Assembly (NCBI RefSeq): GCF_963422355.1
Contig: NC_085092.1
Coordinates: forward strand, 4,132,471 to 4,196,470
Direction: 5' to 3'
From: Corticium candelabrum
Taxonomy: Eukaryota; Porifera; Homoscleromorpha; Homosclerophorida; Plakinidae
DNA length: 64,000 nt
Below the pieces are notes generated by a model. It saw nothing but the letters and a program-made list of their open reading frames with translations. It did not search any database and was not told the origin of the DNA. The translations under genes and the position numbers were made by a program. Below, one piece after another: positions 10,275 to 22,983 of the stretch; position 1 is the stretch's first letter, and every line of letters starts with the position of its first letter.

Positions 10275-12162
10275 TTCACGAAAGATCCACCCGACACGAG
10301 AAGTGCGTCAGGGCTGCCCCTTATCACCCATTCTGTATGTGTTAGTCGCGGAGATGCTATCTTCTACTATCAGAAGTACTGCCATCGCAGGCTTGCAATT
10401 GCCGCAGACCCACAGAGTATTGAAAGTGGCACAGTACGCAGACGACACTACCGTAGTTACGACTTCTGACCGCGACTTCCGTATCCTTCAATAGTGTTTA
10501 TCTTTGTATCAAGACGGCAGTGGGGCACGACTAAATATCTCCAAGTCCCGCGGTCTGTTTGTGGGTCCTTGGAGGGAGCGCACAGACCGGCCCAAGTCTC
10601 TGTCGTGGACGACAGACAGCCTCAAACTTTTAAGCATACACGTCGGTGCCGCTCGTTCCCTAAACGAAACGAACTGGCAAGTAGCAATCGACAAGATGCG
10701 GGCTGTACTTCACTTTTGGAAACCACGCGATCTTTCCCTCGCCGGACGTTCGTATGTGGCACGTACGCTAGCGGCGTCCAAATTGTGGTACGTGGCTCAG
10801 GTAGTCCCGGCACCACCACGAATGATCGACGAGATCAACACGGCCATGTGGAAATTTATCTGGAAAGATCACGCCGAACTCGTAAGCCGACGAGTCTGTT
10901 GTCGGAGCAGGCGCAACGGAGGGTTGGCCGGAATCGTAATCCACGACAAAGTCGCTGCTATACAATTACAGTGGATCTCTAGACTGACCAGTACTGGCGA
11001 CGACAGTTGGAAGTACTTCGCGCGATTTTGGCTAGATCGAGCAGCCAGTCCTTTTACCGACCATCGTGGCCTCTTGTCAGGAAACAGATCTCCCGTTTCC
11101 TCGGCCATACCACCTTTCTATTTGTCATTGCTTGAAACCAATCGACGCTTCAACGGTGCCGACAGGACGAGCCCGTCTACATTGTCGGAATTGACTTCAC
11201 AGTCTCTGTTCGGCAACCCAAACATCACCGATCCGAGCGGCAGACCGTTCTATTCGCGTTCCATGGCGACCGCGGGACTGTGCACTGTCGGTGATCTACG
11301 AGAGAACAATAGGTGGAAAGAGATCGCACAATTACAACAACGATATCAAGTCGGACCATACTTTCTTAAAGGATTTGTGCGTATACTGCACACTGCCATA
11401 CCAGCCGTCTGGTTTACATTGCCCGACACCGAAGCCACTTCGTTATTGTTATCGATTTCCTTTCCACTTAAGACGCCGATTCCTCTTTCTTCTAAGAGAA
11501 TGTACGTTCAGATGGAAAAATGCAGAGATGTTACACCACTAGCCGAAGATAAGTGGACGCTCCCTTCTTGGTCGGAGGGCTGGTCGACAGCTTGCTCCGC
11601 TCTTCAGGATGCAAGACTGGACACCCCGTATTCCAACGATATTGCTTTCAAATTTCTCCATCGCGTCCTTTCGACTCCAGACCGTCTGACACTCTTCCGA
11701 CCTTCTCACGACACCTCTTGTAACTCGTGTGGCGACGGACGGGCTGATCTCGAGCATAGTTTCGCTCGTTGTCCGTCGGTGAGGTCTCTCCAGCCTTCTT
11801 TACGACGTATTCTCACCTGCTTCCTGTTTGACGTTACGTCCGATGTGACTCTTTTGACTGCTCCGTTTTTGTGTGGTCTATCGCTATCATCACCCGCATC
11901 GTTTATCGTCTGGACCTTCATCGCATCCTATTGGCAACATCGTAATTCTTTAAATTCTAATAGCATATTGAGTGTAACAGCGTCGGCCATCAGGCGGCAG
12001 ATCGTGGAGGAATGGCACGAAGCCCGCCTTCACCGTCCGCCGAGAATTGATTTCTTTTCTCGCCAATGGAGACCACCGGATAGGTCGTGCGCTTTGTGTT
12101 TTGAGGATGGCGATGGCGGCCTTGACATCCGCCTGTCTCCTCTGTTGGGTATACCAATATAA
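10275..12162 (+). pseudogene. LINE ORF2, 3' part: RT palm and C-terminal region
   Basis: It resumes with SRKIHPTREVRQGCPLSP and the catalytic QYADDTT at about 10432. An in-frame TAG at 10492-10494 sits where a Gln codon (ILQ-Q) is expected; the same frame then continues to 12162. The C-terminus has a CCHC-like CNSCGDGRADLEHSFARCP motif near 11720-11775. In the intact element this is the polymerase that copies the RNA at the nicked target. Confidence 0.75.
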
Positions 12163-12511
12163 CCCCCCCCCCCCCAAAAAAAAAAAGGTGATCTAGTCAG
12201 TCACTCAGTCAGTCATTTATAACCGTGTAGTCAGTCTGTGTGTACGTCCACATTTCATAAAAACGGTCGTGATGGACTTCACATGTACACCTCGCACCTC
12301 GGCGTGAGTCGGGCCGGGGCACCATAGATCGCATTCACTTAGTCAGTTTTTACTTCTCGTGCAACACTAATGATTATCATACATGAGACCTGTCCAAATA
12401 CGACTCAGACAGGAGTCACAAGAAGGAATTCTTGTGGCTGGCGGAATGGCCGGGTTCGGTCTCCGGGTGATTTTGACGTGCTGGTGCACTCAACCCGTGT
12501 CTCAAAAAAAA
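12163..12511 (+). other. LINE 3' UTR
   Basis: A C13-15 run and an A-run directly follow the stop codon. About 330 bases then end in CTCAAAAAAAA against a GATA/TAGA block. Confidence 0.5.
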
Positions 12512-12662
12512 GATAGATAGATAGATAGATAAATAAATAAGTAAATAAATAAATAAATACGTATATACATATATCCATACATACATACATACATACATAC
12601 ATACATACATACAAACATACATAAATACATACATACATTTTTTGGTACATACGTACATACAA
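12512..12662 (+). repeat. (GATA)n block 5, then AAAT and (TACA)n arrays
   Basis: (GATA)n at 12512-12530 closes the Tx1-like LINE. TAAA repeats follow, then a long TACA/CATA array ending at about 12662. Confidence 0.85.
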
Positions 12663-12955
12663 GAACCCCTAAGGCCCAGGTTCGATACTGTAATCACTAT
12701 TCTGCAATCTAACACTAGTGTATCAAAAGTCTCTATTAGAAGACACTATGATGGATGTACTTCACACTTGCTGTACTTGCTGTAGATACTTGCTGTAGAC
12801 AGAAACTGACACTCCGGAGAGAGAGGCAATTGTATGTGAGTTCCTTGCCCAAGGAAAGTTATGTATGTAGCCCTCCCGCGCTCAAACTCTGACCCAAAGG
12901 TCACTGATGTGGCCAATCTCCAACTGCCCACTCTAACCAATTGAGCCACAAACGT
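12663..12955 (-). mobile_element. tRNA-derived SINE (copy S0)
   Basis: On the minus strand the head reads TGGCTCAATTGGTTAGAG, a pol III A box. A B-box-like segment around GAGTTTGAGC follows about 45 bases on, then the family body (TTGGGCAAGGAACTCACA, CAATTGCC). The same body occurs at 20541-20944, 49051-49465 and 55040-55436. It lies between two (CATA/TACA)n arrays. Confidence 0.55.
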
Positions 12956-12957
12956 AC

Positions 12958-13004
<47 letters not shown>

Positions 13005-13020
13005 CATACATACATACATA
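12956..13020 (+). repeat. (CATA)n array
   Basis: About 15 units. Paralogous block A begins directly after it. Confidence 0.9.
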
Positions 13021-13223
13021 ATTAGTTACAAATCAACGTCTAGATGTACCAATAGATCTTAATAGATCTTTGGTGCCTGAAAGTAAAATAAACCTTTTTA
13101 ATTATGGCAGTAATAAATATATAACCTAAATCTTATTTATCATTTTATGTCAATTAATGCAAGTATTACAACTTGATCTAATATTAGATAACGCGTTTAC
13201 TTGCTTCTTTATAATTGCTGCAG

Positions 13224-13293
13224 AAATTGCAAATTATTACCAACAAACTGCTGACTCGAAAATTAGCAGAAGTACAGGATCACAATGTCAAAG
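13224..13293 (+). CDS. copy A exon 3: linker
   Basis: 70 nt between CTGCAG and AAAG|gtaagt, entered in phase 0 and left in phase 1. It fits the phase-0 donor at 1162 and the next exon's two leading bases. It encodes about 23 residues starting KLQIITNKLL, which join the CRD to the TM core. Copy B has the same exon at 27863-27935 with one extra codon, which keeps the frame and supports coding status. Confidence 0.5.
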
Positions 13294-14412
13294 GTAAGTG
13301 GTATAATCTCGAGTGGCTACTATTTGGCGCAAACAAAAGGTAACTATTACTGGGTTATTGTGGACGCCGTTGGAAGGTTGTGCAAACAGAATACATGCGT
13401 ATCTAGGCTCGTGCGGGTCGGAAAGCAAAAGTAGAGTGGTCTAGCTGGCATAGCGCCCGCTGAAAATACGTATTTATACAAAAAAGTGCACGCTATAGGC
13501 AAGTTTACTTTGCTGACTAAAAAACAGGGAAAACTTACTAAATTGTCTTAGCCGCTTCTAGGTCAATGGAGTCATATGTCAATTAGCAGACACTCCTGGA
13601 CACTGGCGTACGGATATCAGACGAAGATCTATTGTATCTAGGGCATGAGTGTAGAGAGTAGTCACATGGTAACACGAAGTGCTAGATGCAGCTTGATCAC
13701 TTGACGTATTGCTGATCACGGTGACAAAATAGAACTTCCGCTGCATTACTCGTATATCGGACACGCCCATCAAATATCGGACAACCACCGGTTTTTGCTT
13801 TCGACGGTACTCTACAGTTCACTGTCTGCACCGATAAATAATAGGTACATGTCTCTTCTACTCGCAGTGATAACAACAGATCGGCAGCTTCGCAAGTTGC
13901 TCTTCAGGAAGCTAAGGAAAAGGGGCGGGCCTTGTAGACCGCGCCCCTGCGTTTTAGCGCGCGTTACGCTGAACAATGTTTTCCTGTTTCGACGCCCCTG
14001 CATGAGCCGTCCATAATATTTTCGCAGCCATAGCTGTTGCGTGGCGTTGCCAGACTCTATCTTGCATTCTTCTGAGAGGTCTCGATGTAGACAATTGGTT
14101 CGAGATTCAGACACTGTAGGACTTGTGTCTAGACGAATGTTAGCCGGAAACAATGAGATCTACTACACGAGACAGAAGAACGGTGGTTCAAAAACCCTGA
14201 CTGTACTGCCACTGACGTGCGACACTCATGAAATACCGTTTTGACTTTGAATGAAATACCGTTTTGACTTTGAAACTGATTCTACGCTGCCCGAAGCTGA
14301 TAGTTGGTGATTAGTGAGCACGCATAAAATTTTGGATCGTTCTAAACGTATGAACAACGCAGCAAACAACTAAAACTTGGTCTTACTAACGCTTATGTCT
14401 TTGTCGAGACTT

Positions 14413-14540
<128 letters not shown>

Positions 14541-14869
14541 CAGACACAATTTATAACCCCCGAGGTGCGCAAGCGCGTCGTAGCCTACAGTGGTGTGTCT
14601 GTCGTTAATTAATAAATTAAAATTCTAAAGCATTGGACCCATGGACCAAGTGACGGCTAAATATGGGACGACCAAGGGACACTTACTATAAGTGCAGGAT
14701 TGCCAGATTGCCAGATTGGGCGTGACCTGTATGTCGCACCATGCAGGATCTTCCTTACTTTAGCCTAGGCCTCTCATACCCGTGTAGCGCCGATTTAAAA
14801 TGGCGCACGCTCGCGCGCCTGTGTGATTCATAATGGCGCACGCGCGCGCGCCTGTGTGTGAATGTATGT

Positions 14870-15016
<147 letters not shown>

Positions 15017-15796
15017 GGTTTAAACAATTTTGAATAGGAGGACTAGTTTGAATCAGCTATACACGTGTCTGGCAGGCCGAGTTTACGTACACTTAGGGTC
15101 GGGGCAGTACAGTAGTGCAAATGCTTGGCCGCATTTCTTTACCTCCTTCAGCTCAGCCGGTTGAAGAGGTAGAGGTACTCTGGTTGAGCAGAAGTAATCT
15201 CGGTGGAAGACAGTAAAAGAAACACATGAGTGGATACGAGCATGCGCACTCACATATTGGTTGAAATAGATTAGGCCCAGGAAGAACGCGATCTCCTACT
15301 ATTGTTTGGAGTTAGTCCTTCTATTGCTATAGCTGAAGAAACGAATGTTTTGATGCTCAAATCGTACTTCTGTATACTTTTAGCCATTTCTCTCTACTTG
15401 AGCATGCGCAATAGCCTACCTCCACCAAACTCTACCAGCTCAACCGAAATTTCGCTGGTGGAGCTGGTGGAGCTGGTGGAGCCGGTAGACCTAATCCGGT
15501 GGAGATAAAAGAAACGTGCCAGAACTCTAACGCTTTAAGTTATATAACCGGTTGAGTTAGTGAAGGTGAAAGAAACGCACTCCTGGTGTATGCAGCATCA
15601 GTTACTTTTATATACGAGTGCAGCAAAGGTTCAGCAACCTACCTACTAGCAGCCAAAGGTTTAGCAGTTTAAGGCTTCTTTATTTTATGAGTGTATGGTG
15701 CTGTATGCGTGAGTGCGTGAGTGCGTGAATAACTGATGGTGTGTCCGCGAATGTATTATGTAATTTATTAATATCCAATGTTTCTACTCTGACCAG

Positions 15797-16115
15797 TAAA
15801 CGAGACGTCGTGCAAACAACCGCTTGTTCCATCACTCTTGAAGGACTACGAGTGCTCTCCTCCTTGTCCTACATCTGATTGGCTACTGAAAGAAGAAACT
15901 CTATCTGCCTTGACGAGAGCAAACCTCGTCTTATTCGCTATAACATGTGTGTCTTCGCTCGTCGTTATCTATACGTGGATGCGAGTCAAGGAACTGTACG
16001 ACGCTTTAGAAACGTTTGCATACATACACCTTAGTGCAGATGTTTGTGTCGTTTTTCAGGCGTGAGTTTCCGCATACGATTACTTTGCTCATGGTTGTTG
16101 TCTATCTTGGGACAG
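15797..16115 (+). pseudogene. copy A exon 4: TM1-TM2, one-base insertion
   Basis: It starts after CTGACCAG and ends ACAG|gtgctg. It encodes CKQPLVP, CSPPCP, TM1 (NLVLFAITCVSSLVVIYTW) and the first loop. Copy B has GCTTTAGAACG where A has GCTTTAGAAACG (16009-16014). The extra A gives a stop at 16063-16065, and the TM2 part (REFPHTITLLMVVVYLG) remains readable in the other frame. Confidence 0.6.
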
Positions 16116-16178
16116 GTGCTGCCTATTGCTCGTTATTTCATTGATTAACGAGAAGGTAACGGTTCTTGTGCTTTCTAG

Positions 16179-16286
16179 GGCTGGATTTAGCTCTGGTATT
16201 TGTTTTAGGAGGTCGTTTCGCCTACTGCTCCCACGACGACTTCTTCAGCACGTTGGTGTATCCGACCACATTCTGTGTGGTTCAAG
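16179..16286 (+). CDS. copy A exon 5: TM2 end and extracellular loop 1
   Basis: 108 nt, phase 1 to phase 1, after a 63-nt intron. It encodes GLDLALVFVLGG..AYCSHDD and YPTTFCVVQ. The GG/GH...C pattern matches the Frizzled loop that carries a conserved cysteine before TM3. Confidence 0.6.
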
Positions 16287-17185
16287 GTAATGCCTAAGAA
16301 ACTATTTTACAAACTTAATATATAATTATTAACTAAGTTAAGTTAATTAACTATGATACCTTCAACTAGGTGCTTTCTAGATTAGTCAAAAACCAAATTT
16401 AGTATAACTATATGTAGATTAATTTAATCTTTTGTTTATTGACTCCGCTACTTCCTTGTTAGTTCTGTTACAGCACAACGGCAGGAATGTGGTTCTAATC
16501 GTGATCAGCCAAAGCAGTTTCCATGCACGTATACAGAGGTGTCGAAGGGTTTGAGGACTGTCGCCCAACACTTGGCAAGTTCTGGCGACAGAATAGACAT
16601 TGGCGCCAAATGGCTAATTTAATTAAGCGAGGAATAATCCGGGCTTGATTGAGGTCATGGGACCAGAGCAACGTCTTTACTCTTATTTGCATATTATTTA
16701 ATACCTTAGTACCCACAGAAGGTTCACAAAGGGAACTTATAAACAGATCTCTCTTCAAGATTAACGGCCAAGCATACAGTTTGTATATGACATTCTACTA
16801 GCTAGTTCATTTTCTCTAGAGGACCATTGTGTTAAAACCTCTCTCACATTTACTACTTTAGCTCAGCTGCTGTACCGCATGCACGTGCCGCCACCTTATA
16901 CTTTTAAGAAACGGCATGGCCTCGCAACATGTTTATCAAATGGTACCTGACGCGCTATTATCTAGGTAGACAGGATTATCTTTTGCAGACATGGCCAGAC
17001 CATTTTAGCTGGTCTAGCCACGCCAAGGTTACTACGGGAGTCAGGAGTCTTCTGGCGACAGGTGCCTGCATGCTGCTCTAACTGAGTTGTTCTAGATGTC
17101 TGTCGCTTAAAATTCACGTTTTTGCCAGGATTAAAAGTCTGTCGCCAATTTTGGCGACATGGCGACAACTTAGACACTCCTGGTA
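16287..17185 (+). other. copy A intron 5, first part
   Basis: Homologous to 33600-34430 and 47151-48080. No supported gene. It contains several TTGGCGACAGAAT/TTCTGGCGACAG inverted-type motifs. Confidence 0.5.
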
Positions 17186-17846
17186 CATGGCCGGCGGAGC
17201 CTTCCTGATGTTGGGTGGGCCGGGCCTTGCTTAGCTAGACTTCGCTCACTTGACAACTTTTGACTAAAGACTTAGAGCTAGGGTGAAGCCTGGCTAAAGA
17301 CAGCGTTACTAGAGGGTAGTCTAACTACTATTAGTATTGTACTCTGAGAATATTTAATTATTTATTAAACTACACGCAAGAATTTGTCATCAGTTAGAGA
17401 CTGAAAAGAGCAAAAATTGACTTGTGTTGGTCATTAGCACTAATGAACTCATTCCCGATTTCTAAAAGGTTCATCTTATCTAGTCGGTCACTATGTACAT
17501 GCAGTACCAGCAGGTTGCTTAGGCGACGTTGGCTCATTGTACACCTCAAGTACGTCTTCAGTCTTCTGAGAGAAATCATTCGTAGCGTCTCTCTACTGCA
17601 AACAGTAAACGCGCATCAAGACGAGTGACTGGGTTTGCAAGGCATGTTGTGCCCGTCCCCACTTCCTGCTGTAAACTTCCGAATTATGGTTGGTTTGTCT
17701 CATGTTTAGGGGTAAACAATAATTAATATATTTAATCATCTATACCATTTTCCGGAAGTTTTCGCCAAATGCCTGTTGATGAAAGTCCCATTTTCGAATG
17801 ATGGTGGGCCATGGCTCACCTGGCCCACCCTTGTCCTCCGGCCCTG
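17186..17846 (-). mobile_element. small internally deleted hAT with transposase tail
   Basis: Present only in block A; the sequences of B and C run through without it. Ends look hAT-like: CATGGCCGGCGGA on the left, CAGGGCCGGAGGA on the inverted right. At 17394-17579 on the minus strand lies the transposase dimerisation motif SLRRLKTYLRCTMSQRRLSN. A target duplication could not be made out clearly. Confidence 0.55.
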
Positions 17847-18703
17847 CGGTATACGGAACAAAATCGTATATACATATAGGATTGAATGGCATTCATTTTG
17901 GGGGCCAACCTCAATACGTGGTAAAGGCATTGCATAACTTGAATGTAACCTCCGGCGACCGAGTGTCGCACATACATGCACATTGCACTAACTTCATTTA
18001 GGTTTAATAGATTATTATAAGCAACTAAAATCTGGCAGAAGCATACCATACTGATCATGACAATTGAAGCACATGTAGACTTCTAACTTAACGTCCGAAT
18101 GATCCACAATACAACTTTCTCCAATCATTCGCTTTCATAAAAGATTTAGCTACGTCAACTATGTCTAGCACGCTTGCATGCTACATCTTTGCGAACAAAG
18201 ATGAGATGAACATGATTCAGTCGCTATTGAGTCATAGGTCCGTAAACACATTAGAACTTGGAAAGATCGCTTGGCCATAAGATGCAGTACTAACCGGAAG
18301 AGTAAGGAAAGTCTTGAGTAAGCGACCTGCCCCACCCCCGATAGCATAGTTTGCCTATTTCCACTTTATTCATTACTAGATCTATGCCACGTACTTCATA
18401 AGGGCCAGAGACTGTAAGGTTCTGACGGAAGACGTAGTCTGAACGTGTGTGGACACGTTATGTGTAGTCTTTGTTACGAGGTCTCGGATGTGCTGTATGG
18501 TTTTGAATCTTGCTCTTCCCGCTGTTTTCAATACAAATAGACACACTCCCCGTGTAGTGCTTGGTACAGAAAACGTGTAGGTTGTTTTGGTGCAAATGGT
18601 ATCATAATTTGGAGAGACGAAGGCAAACAGCCCCCTTCGAGTGCTGAGTGCGCGTGCCGATTTTGGTTGCGAACTGACAAAAGACTTGACTGCGTATCGC
18701 GAA
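17847..18703 (+). other. copy A intron 5, middle part
   Basis: Unique-looking intron sequence shared with 35561-36245 (B) and 48240-48906 (C). No gene recognised. Confidence 0.5.
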
Positions 18704-18741
18704 CACACACATACACACACAGAGAGAGACACAGACACACA

Positions 18742-18834
<93 letters not shown>
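18704..18834 (+). repeat. (CA)n microsatellite, intron 5 of copy A
   Basis: A short GAGA/CACAGA start, then about 50 CA units. This array is uninterrupted here and in copy B (36246-36310) but holds a SINE in copy C. Confidence 0.95.
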
Positions 18835-18837
<3 letters not shown>

Positions 18838-18984
18838 TTGAGATTTTTACATACTGGATACATAGTAAGTGACAATAGACTGCTGATTGGGGCAGAGGCG
18901 AATCCAAGGTGGTGCTCGGGATGCTTATAGGCACCACCTTTATCAAGTCGCTAGTACAAGGACAGGCAAGTAAAAAGCAGATGC

Positions 18985-19510
18985 AATTGGTGCAGACAGT
19001 CCATCAATTTATTCCCTGATGTTGTGGACGGCAGAGAAACAGACAGAATACACTCCACCTGAAGAGCCAAGAAGTATTTTAGATGTACAATCATGCACAA
19101 TCCTTTACCAAGACCATCTTTTGAGGCAGCTAGAAGAACGAATCAGCAGGGATCACCAATGTATTGCGTTTGGTTTGTCTTTGGTTGCACGTGTCATGGT
19201 AGAAATATGCTAGTGTGCATGTCATGCACTGAACAAGTAAAGCTCTACCATGATGACCTTCCCTCACCAGATAACCTAGATGTGGAACTGCTTTGCTGGA
19301 ATGCAAAATGGGGCAACCACGAGGGAGACATTCTCTAGAAACCTTAGAGCGCTATCAAACAATGCTATAATTTTTTTAAACATCTACATTATAGATATAC
19401 AATTAACTAAATTTTTTTATTAATTTAATAATGATCTGTGTACAGTAGTCTCTGTAACCAGTTGTACCTGTCAGCGTAGTATCAGTGGCCTCAACGTTTA
19501 AGAACTACAT
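18985..19510 (+). pseudogene. fossil hAT transposase C-terminus (A)
   Basis: Broken frames spell a hAT end: a DHLLRQLEERISRDHQ helix, then DDLPSPDNLDVELLCWNAKW, then VTSCTCQRSIS (a degenerate version of the dimerisation motif). Same-position copies at 36507-36990 and 50430-50910 show that it entered before the receptor blocks were multiplied. It has many stops. Confidence 0.6.
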
Positions 19511-20083
19511 AATGTCTAAAATGAGTCAAGAAAGGAATTAATGAAATCAAAATTTGGGCTATGATGCAATTTTGGATAAAGTTTGCTACAAAACATGCAT
19601 GCAATATCAACATGCTAAATAGTTTAAATAACGTATGTTAACTGTTTTTATATTATTAGCTTAATTACAAATTTAGCAAATTAATAAATAATAATATACC
19701 ACGACACCATTTTATGGATATGAAATTTATGTGGTGATTATATAGCTAATACACTATGCCATCCACTTTCTTTAGTATAACCTCGTAAATTGTCCAAGCA
19801 TTTTAGTTTGCACCACCTAAACTGTTCTGGATCCACCATTGTGGGGCATGGTCCCCGTGGCCCAGTGCTTCCTGTATACGCCTATGCCTCATGCAAGCAC
19901 ACCTAGACTGTAAACATTTATGGACAATACAGTCAGAGGAGAATTGCATGTATGACACCAATAGGCACAGCAACACTCCCTCTAATACTCAACACTGCAC
20001 AATCAGGTTGCATTATATTTAACGTATTACATCTGTTTGCTTGTGCATTAATTAATTTCGACATGTTCTTGTTGTTGCTGCAG
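19511..20083 (+). other. copy A intron 5, last part
   Basis: AT-rich intron sequence leading to the TTGTTGCTGCAG acceptor. Nothing else seen. Confidence 0.5.
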
Positions 20084-20427
20084 GAGCATTTCTTCACTTT
20101 ACGTTTATAGCAGCGTTGATGTTGTTTAGCACGTCTGTTTTTAACGTCTTGATTGCTATCTATGACCTAAAAAAGCCAGGAGAAAAGGGCATTCTGAAAC
20201 GTCGTTCGAAACTGATTATGGCGGTAGAAGTAGTTTTTGCTTTTGGTGTAGCTGGAGCAACCGTGTCGGCCGTTCTATTCACCTCTTCGTATAACAACGA
20301 CGTTCTTCAAGTTTCTTGTGTTCCAGCAACATCGAACGCTCGTTTCTACTCTTTTACTGTGCCATCACAAGTTGTGGCAGTGAGTGGCTTCATCATGGCG
20401 ATACTCATCATTAGACGCTTGAAACAG
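20084..20427 (+). CDS. copy A exon 6: TM3-TM5
   Basis: 344 nt from CTGCAG to AACAG|gtagag, phase 1 to 0. TM3: FIAALMLFSTSVFNVLIAIY. TM4: MAVEVVFAFGVAGATVSAVL. Extracellular NDVLQVSCVPATSN precedes TM5: VVAVSGFIMAILIIRRLKQ. The spacing and the Cys in loop 2 match Frizzled receptors. Open throughout. Confidence 0.65.
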
Positions 20428-20455
20428 GTAGAGACTAAACTGATATGCGTAAAAT

Positions 20456-20456
<1 letters not shown>

Positions 20457-20508
<52 letters not shown>

Positions 20509-20520
20509 CGTGCGTGCGTA
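20457..20520 (+). repeat. (TG)n, intron 6 of copy A, left arm
   Basis: TG array ending in TGCG units; it directly precedes SINE S1. Confidence 0.9.
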
Positions 20521-20540
20521 CGTGCGTGATTGAGTTAGTG

Positions 20541-21206
<666 letters not shown>

Positions 21207-21531
21207 CATAGATCGTTTAATGTCTGTTTGCTGAGCGACTAATATATAACTAGACTATCTACTTTGTTTGTATACTAAATATGATCCCCATGACCGCATT
21301 TCACATGACGTACTCGGACTTTTTTCCTTTCCTATTTCTTTGTTTCGACTGGGTCTGCCTCAATCTTTTTGTCAATACCAAACATGCTACAAAGTTGTCC
21401 ACTACAAATTTGTACTGATGTTTACGAATTTGTGACATATTGTTTGACTGCTTGCAATTCTCACAGTGTGTCGAGTGCTGATACAAAAGTTTAGCATAAC
21501 ATTTCTGACATTTTTATATTTTGGTTTCTAG

Positions 21532-22434
21532 TCTGCTCAATTTCAAGCCAACAATGGAGCAATAAACAAGAAAAACAGAGTCGCAGGAGTCATTATTACT
21601 CGCCATTTCTTGGTTTTGGTGACAGTGGCTCCACTTGCTTTTGTATTGGGAATAAGTATGTTTGAGATTTACGCTTACCATTGGTCCGATGAGACTGTCA
21701 AAGACATTATCAATTTAATCTTGTGCCAACAGAGCAACAATGGAAGTGACTGCAGGTCGTTTCTCAATGACGTAGGCCTAGCAGTACTGCATTGCATCGT
21801 TCCAGTGTGTTATACGACCTTCGGTATTCTACTAATGGTATATAGCCTATTTCCAGGACCAGCCAGAATGCTGTGGGTTGGTTATTACAGAACGCTCTGT
21901 CTTTGTATACATAGGTTAGCACAGAGGAGCAAAAGTCAGCACAAAATATACGGTAGAAGTGGAGATAGGCCAGTGACTAAAACCTTGAGAATTGGCGTCG
22001 ATAATGAAGCTCAACTAGAACAAACGCTGGACCGGAACGCGAGCACTGCTAATGAAATAGAAGAGACTGCAACAGAAAGCAGAAAAAGCTGTAGCAGTTA
22101 TCTAAACAATGCAGACACTAACAACAATCCAGAACGTGTCCATACCAAAAATGTTCAAGAAAATTGTAAAGTCTTTGGCGTTACAAAAGAAGGGCAAGTG
22201 GATATCGAAAACGCTTGCAATAAGAAGATACAAAAGGAATTGGAAGTAAGGCGATCACTGAGGAGAGAATTTTCTGTCAACCAGTGGCGCAAGGCAGCAG
22301 ATCCTGAATCTGAAAGATTGGTGAGATCAGTAGAGGCAACAAATATGCTAAAGAGGGTTACTTCTGCGAGAGAATATTTTTGGCGCCCGCGGTTTACCAA
22401 AGCAAAAATGAGACGGGCAAGTTTGGCAGTTTAG
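21532..22434 (+). CDS. copy A exon 7: TM6-TM7 and cytoplasmic tail
   Basis: It starts after TTTCTAG and is open for 300 codons to TAG. TM6: FLVLVTVAPLAFVLGISMFE. Extracellular loop 3 has LCQQSNNGSDC. TM7: LAVLHCIVPVCYTTFGILLM. After TM7 the family motif KTxxxW is replaced by YYRTLCLC. The tail is about 165 residues, charged, with an RRSLRRE basic patch and no recognised domain. Confidence 0.65.
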   Translation, partial: SAQFQANNGAINKKNRVAGVIITRHFLVLVTVAPLAFVLGISMFEIYAYHWSDETVKDIINLILCQQSNNGSDCRSFLNDVGLAVLHCIVPVCYTTFGILLMVYSLFPGPARMLWVGYYRTLCLCIHRLAQRSKSQHKIYGRSGDRPVTKTLRIGVDNEAQLEQTLDRNASTANEIEETATESRKSCSSYLNNADTNNNPERVHTKNVQENCKVFGVTKEGQVDIENACNKKIQKELEVRRSLRREFSVNQWRKAADPESERLVRSVEATNMLKRVTSAREYFWRPRFTKAKMRRASLAV

Positions 22435-22983
22435 ACAAAAAGTTACTCACTTTACTTTGAACTCGATTGAACTTACATGTGCGAGCGGAGGATTTTTGCT
22501 GATTAGAATAAATAGAGAAGTATTACAGCGTTAAACACTCGGCCGTTGTATGTAATTATATCTCGTCACTTGATAATGGTTGCATGCTGAGGTGTTTAAC
22601 CCAACCCGCTGGTCTAAGTTTTCTTATACAGGCGTTTAATAAACAAAGCGTGCAAAGCTGTAAGTTGCTTCTTCCTACAAACAGACGCCCGCTGCCATGG
22701 ACAATGCACTTTCTCTTTTGCAAATTCCACGTACGTCGGTACATAGCACTTTCCCGTCTCCGGTAACAATTACACAACTTACAGGCGAGGATCCAGCGCC
22801 CCAAGATGGGGACGCACAATTATTACCAACAACTGAAAATTTATATTAACACAATATTAGCTCGGTAGTTATTTTTGTGTATGTGTATAGTTTAGTGCGC
22901 ATGCATGAACTTGGTGTTGAACAGGTTTTACTAATAGTATTATTGTGTTTAGTAGTCGATCTTGATAAAGTATGCGCTCAGTA
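22435..22983 (+). other. 3' flank of copy A
   Basis: Shared with the flanks of B (39363-39780) and C (56892-57300) up to about 22874, which marks the right end of block A. No gene. Confidence 0.5.

Larger units (their letters stand above)
3660..12511 (+). mobile_element. Tx1/L1-group LINE, near full length, split by a hAT
   Basis: A 5' UTR, an ORF1 with a CCHC knuckle, an ORF2 with APE endonuclease and RT, and a 3' UTR ending in an A-run at 12504-12511. It is about 5.9 kb once the 2.9-kb hAT insertion is removed. The RT signature (LLSVDYKILTK, LDQEKAFDRV, RQGCPLSPILYV, YADD) resembles the Tx1 clade. It is dead: two frameshifts in ORF1, one frameshift and one nonsense change in ORF2, plus the hAT. 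TAGA repeats border both ends. Confidence 0.78.
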
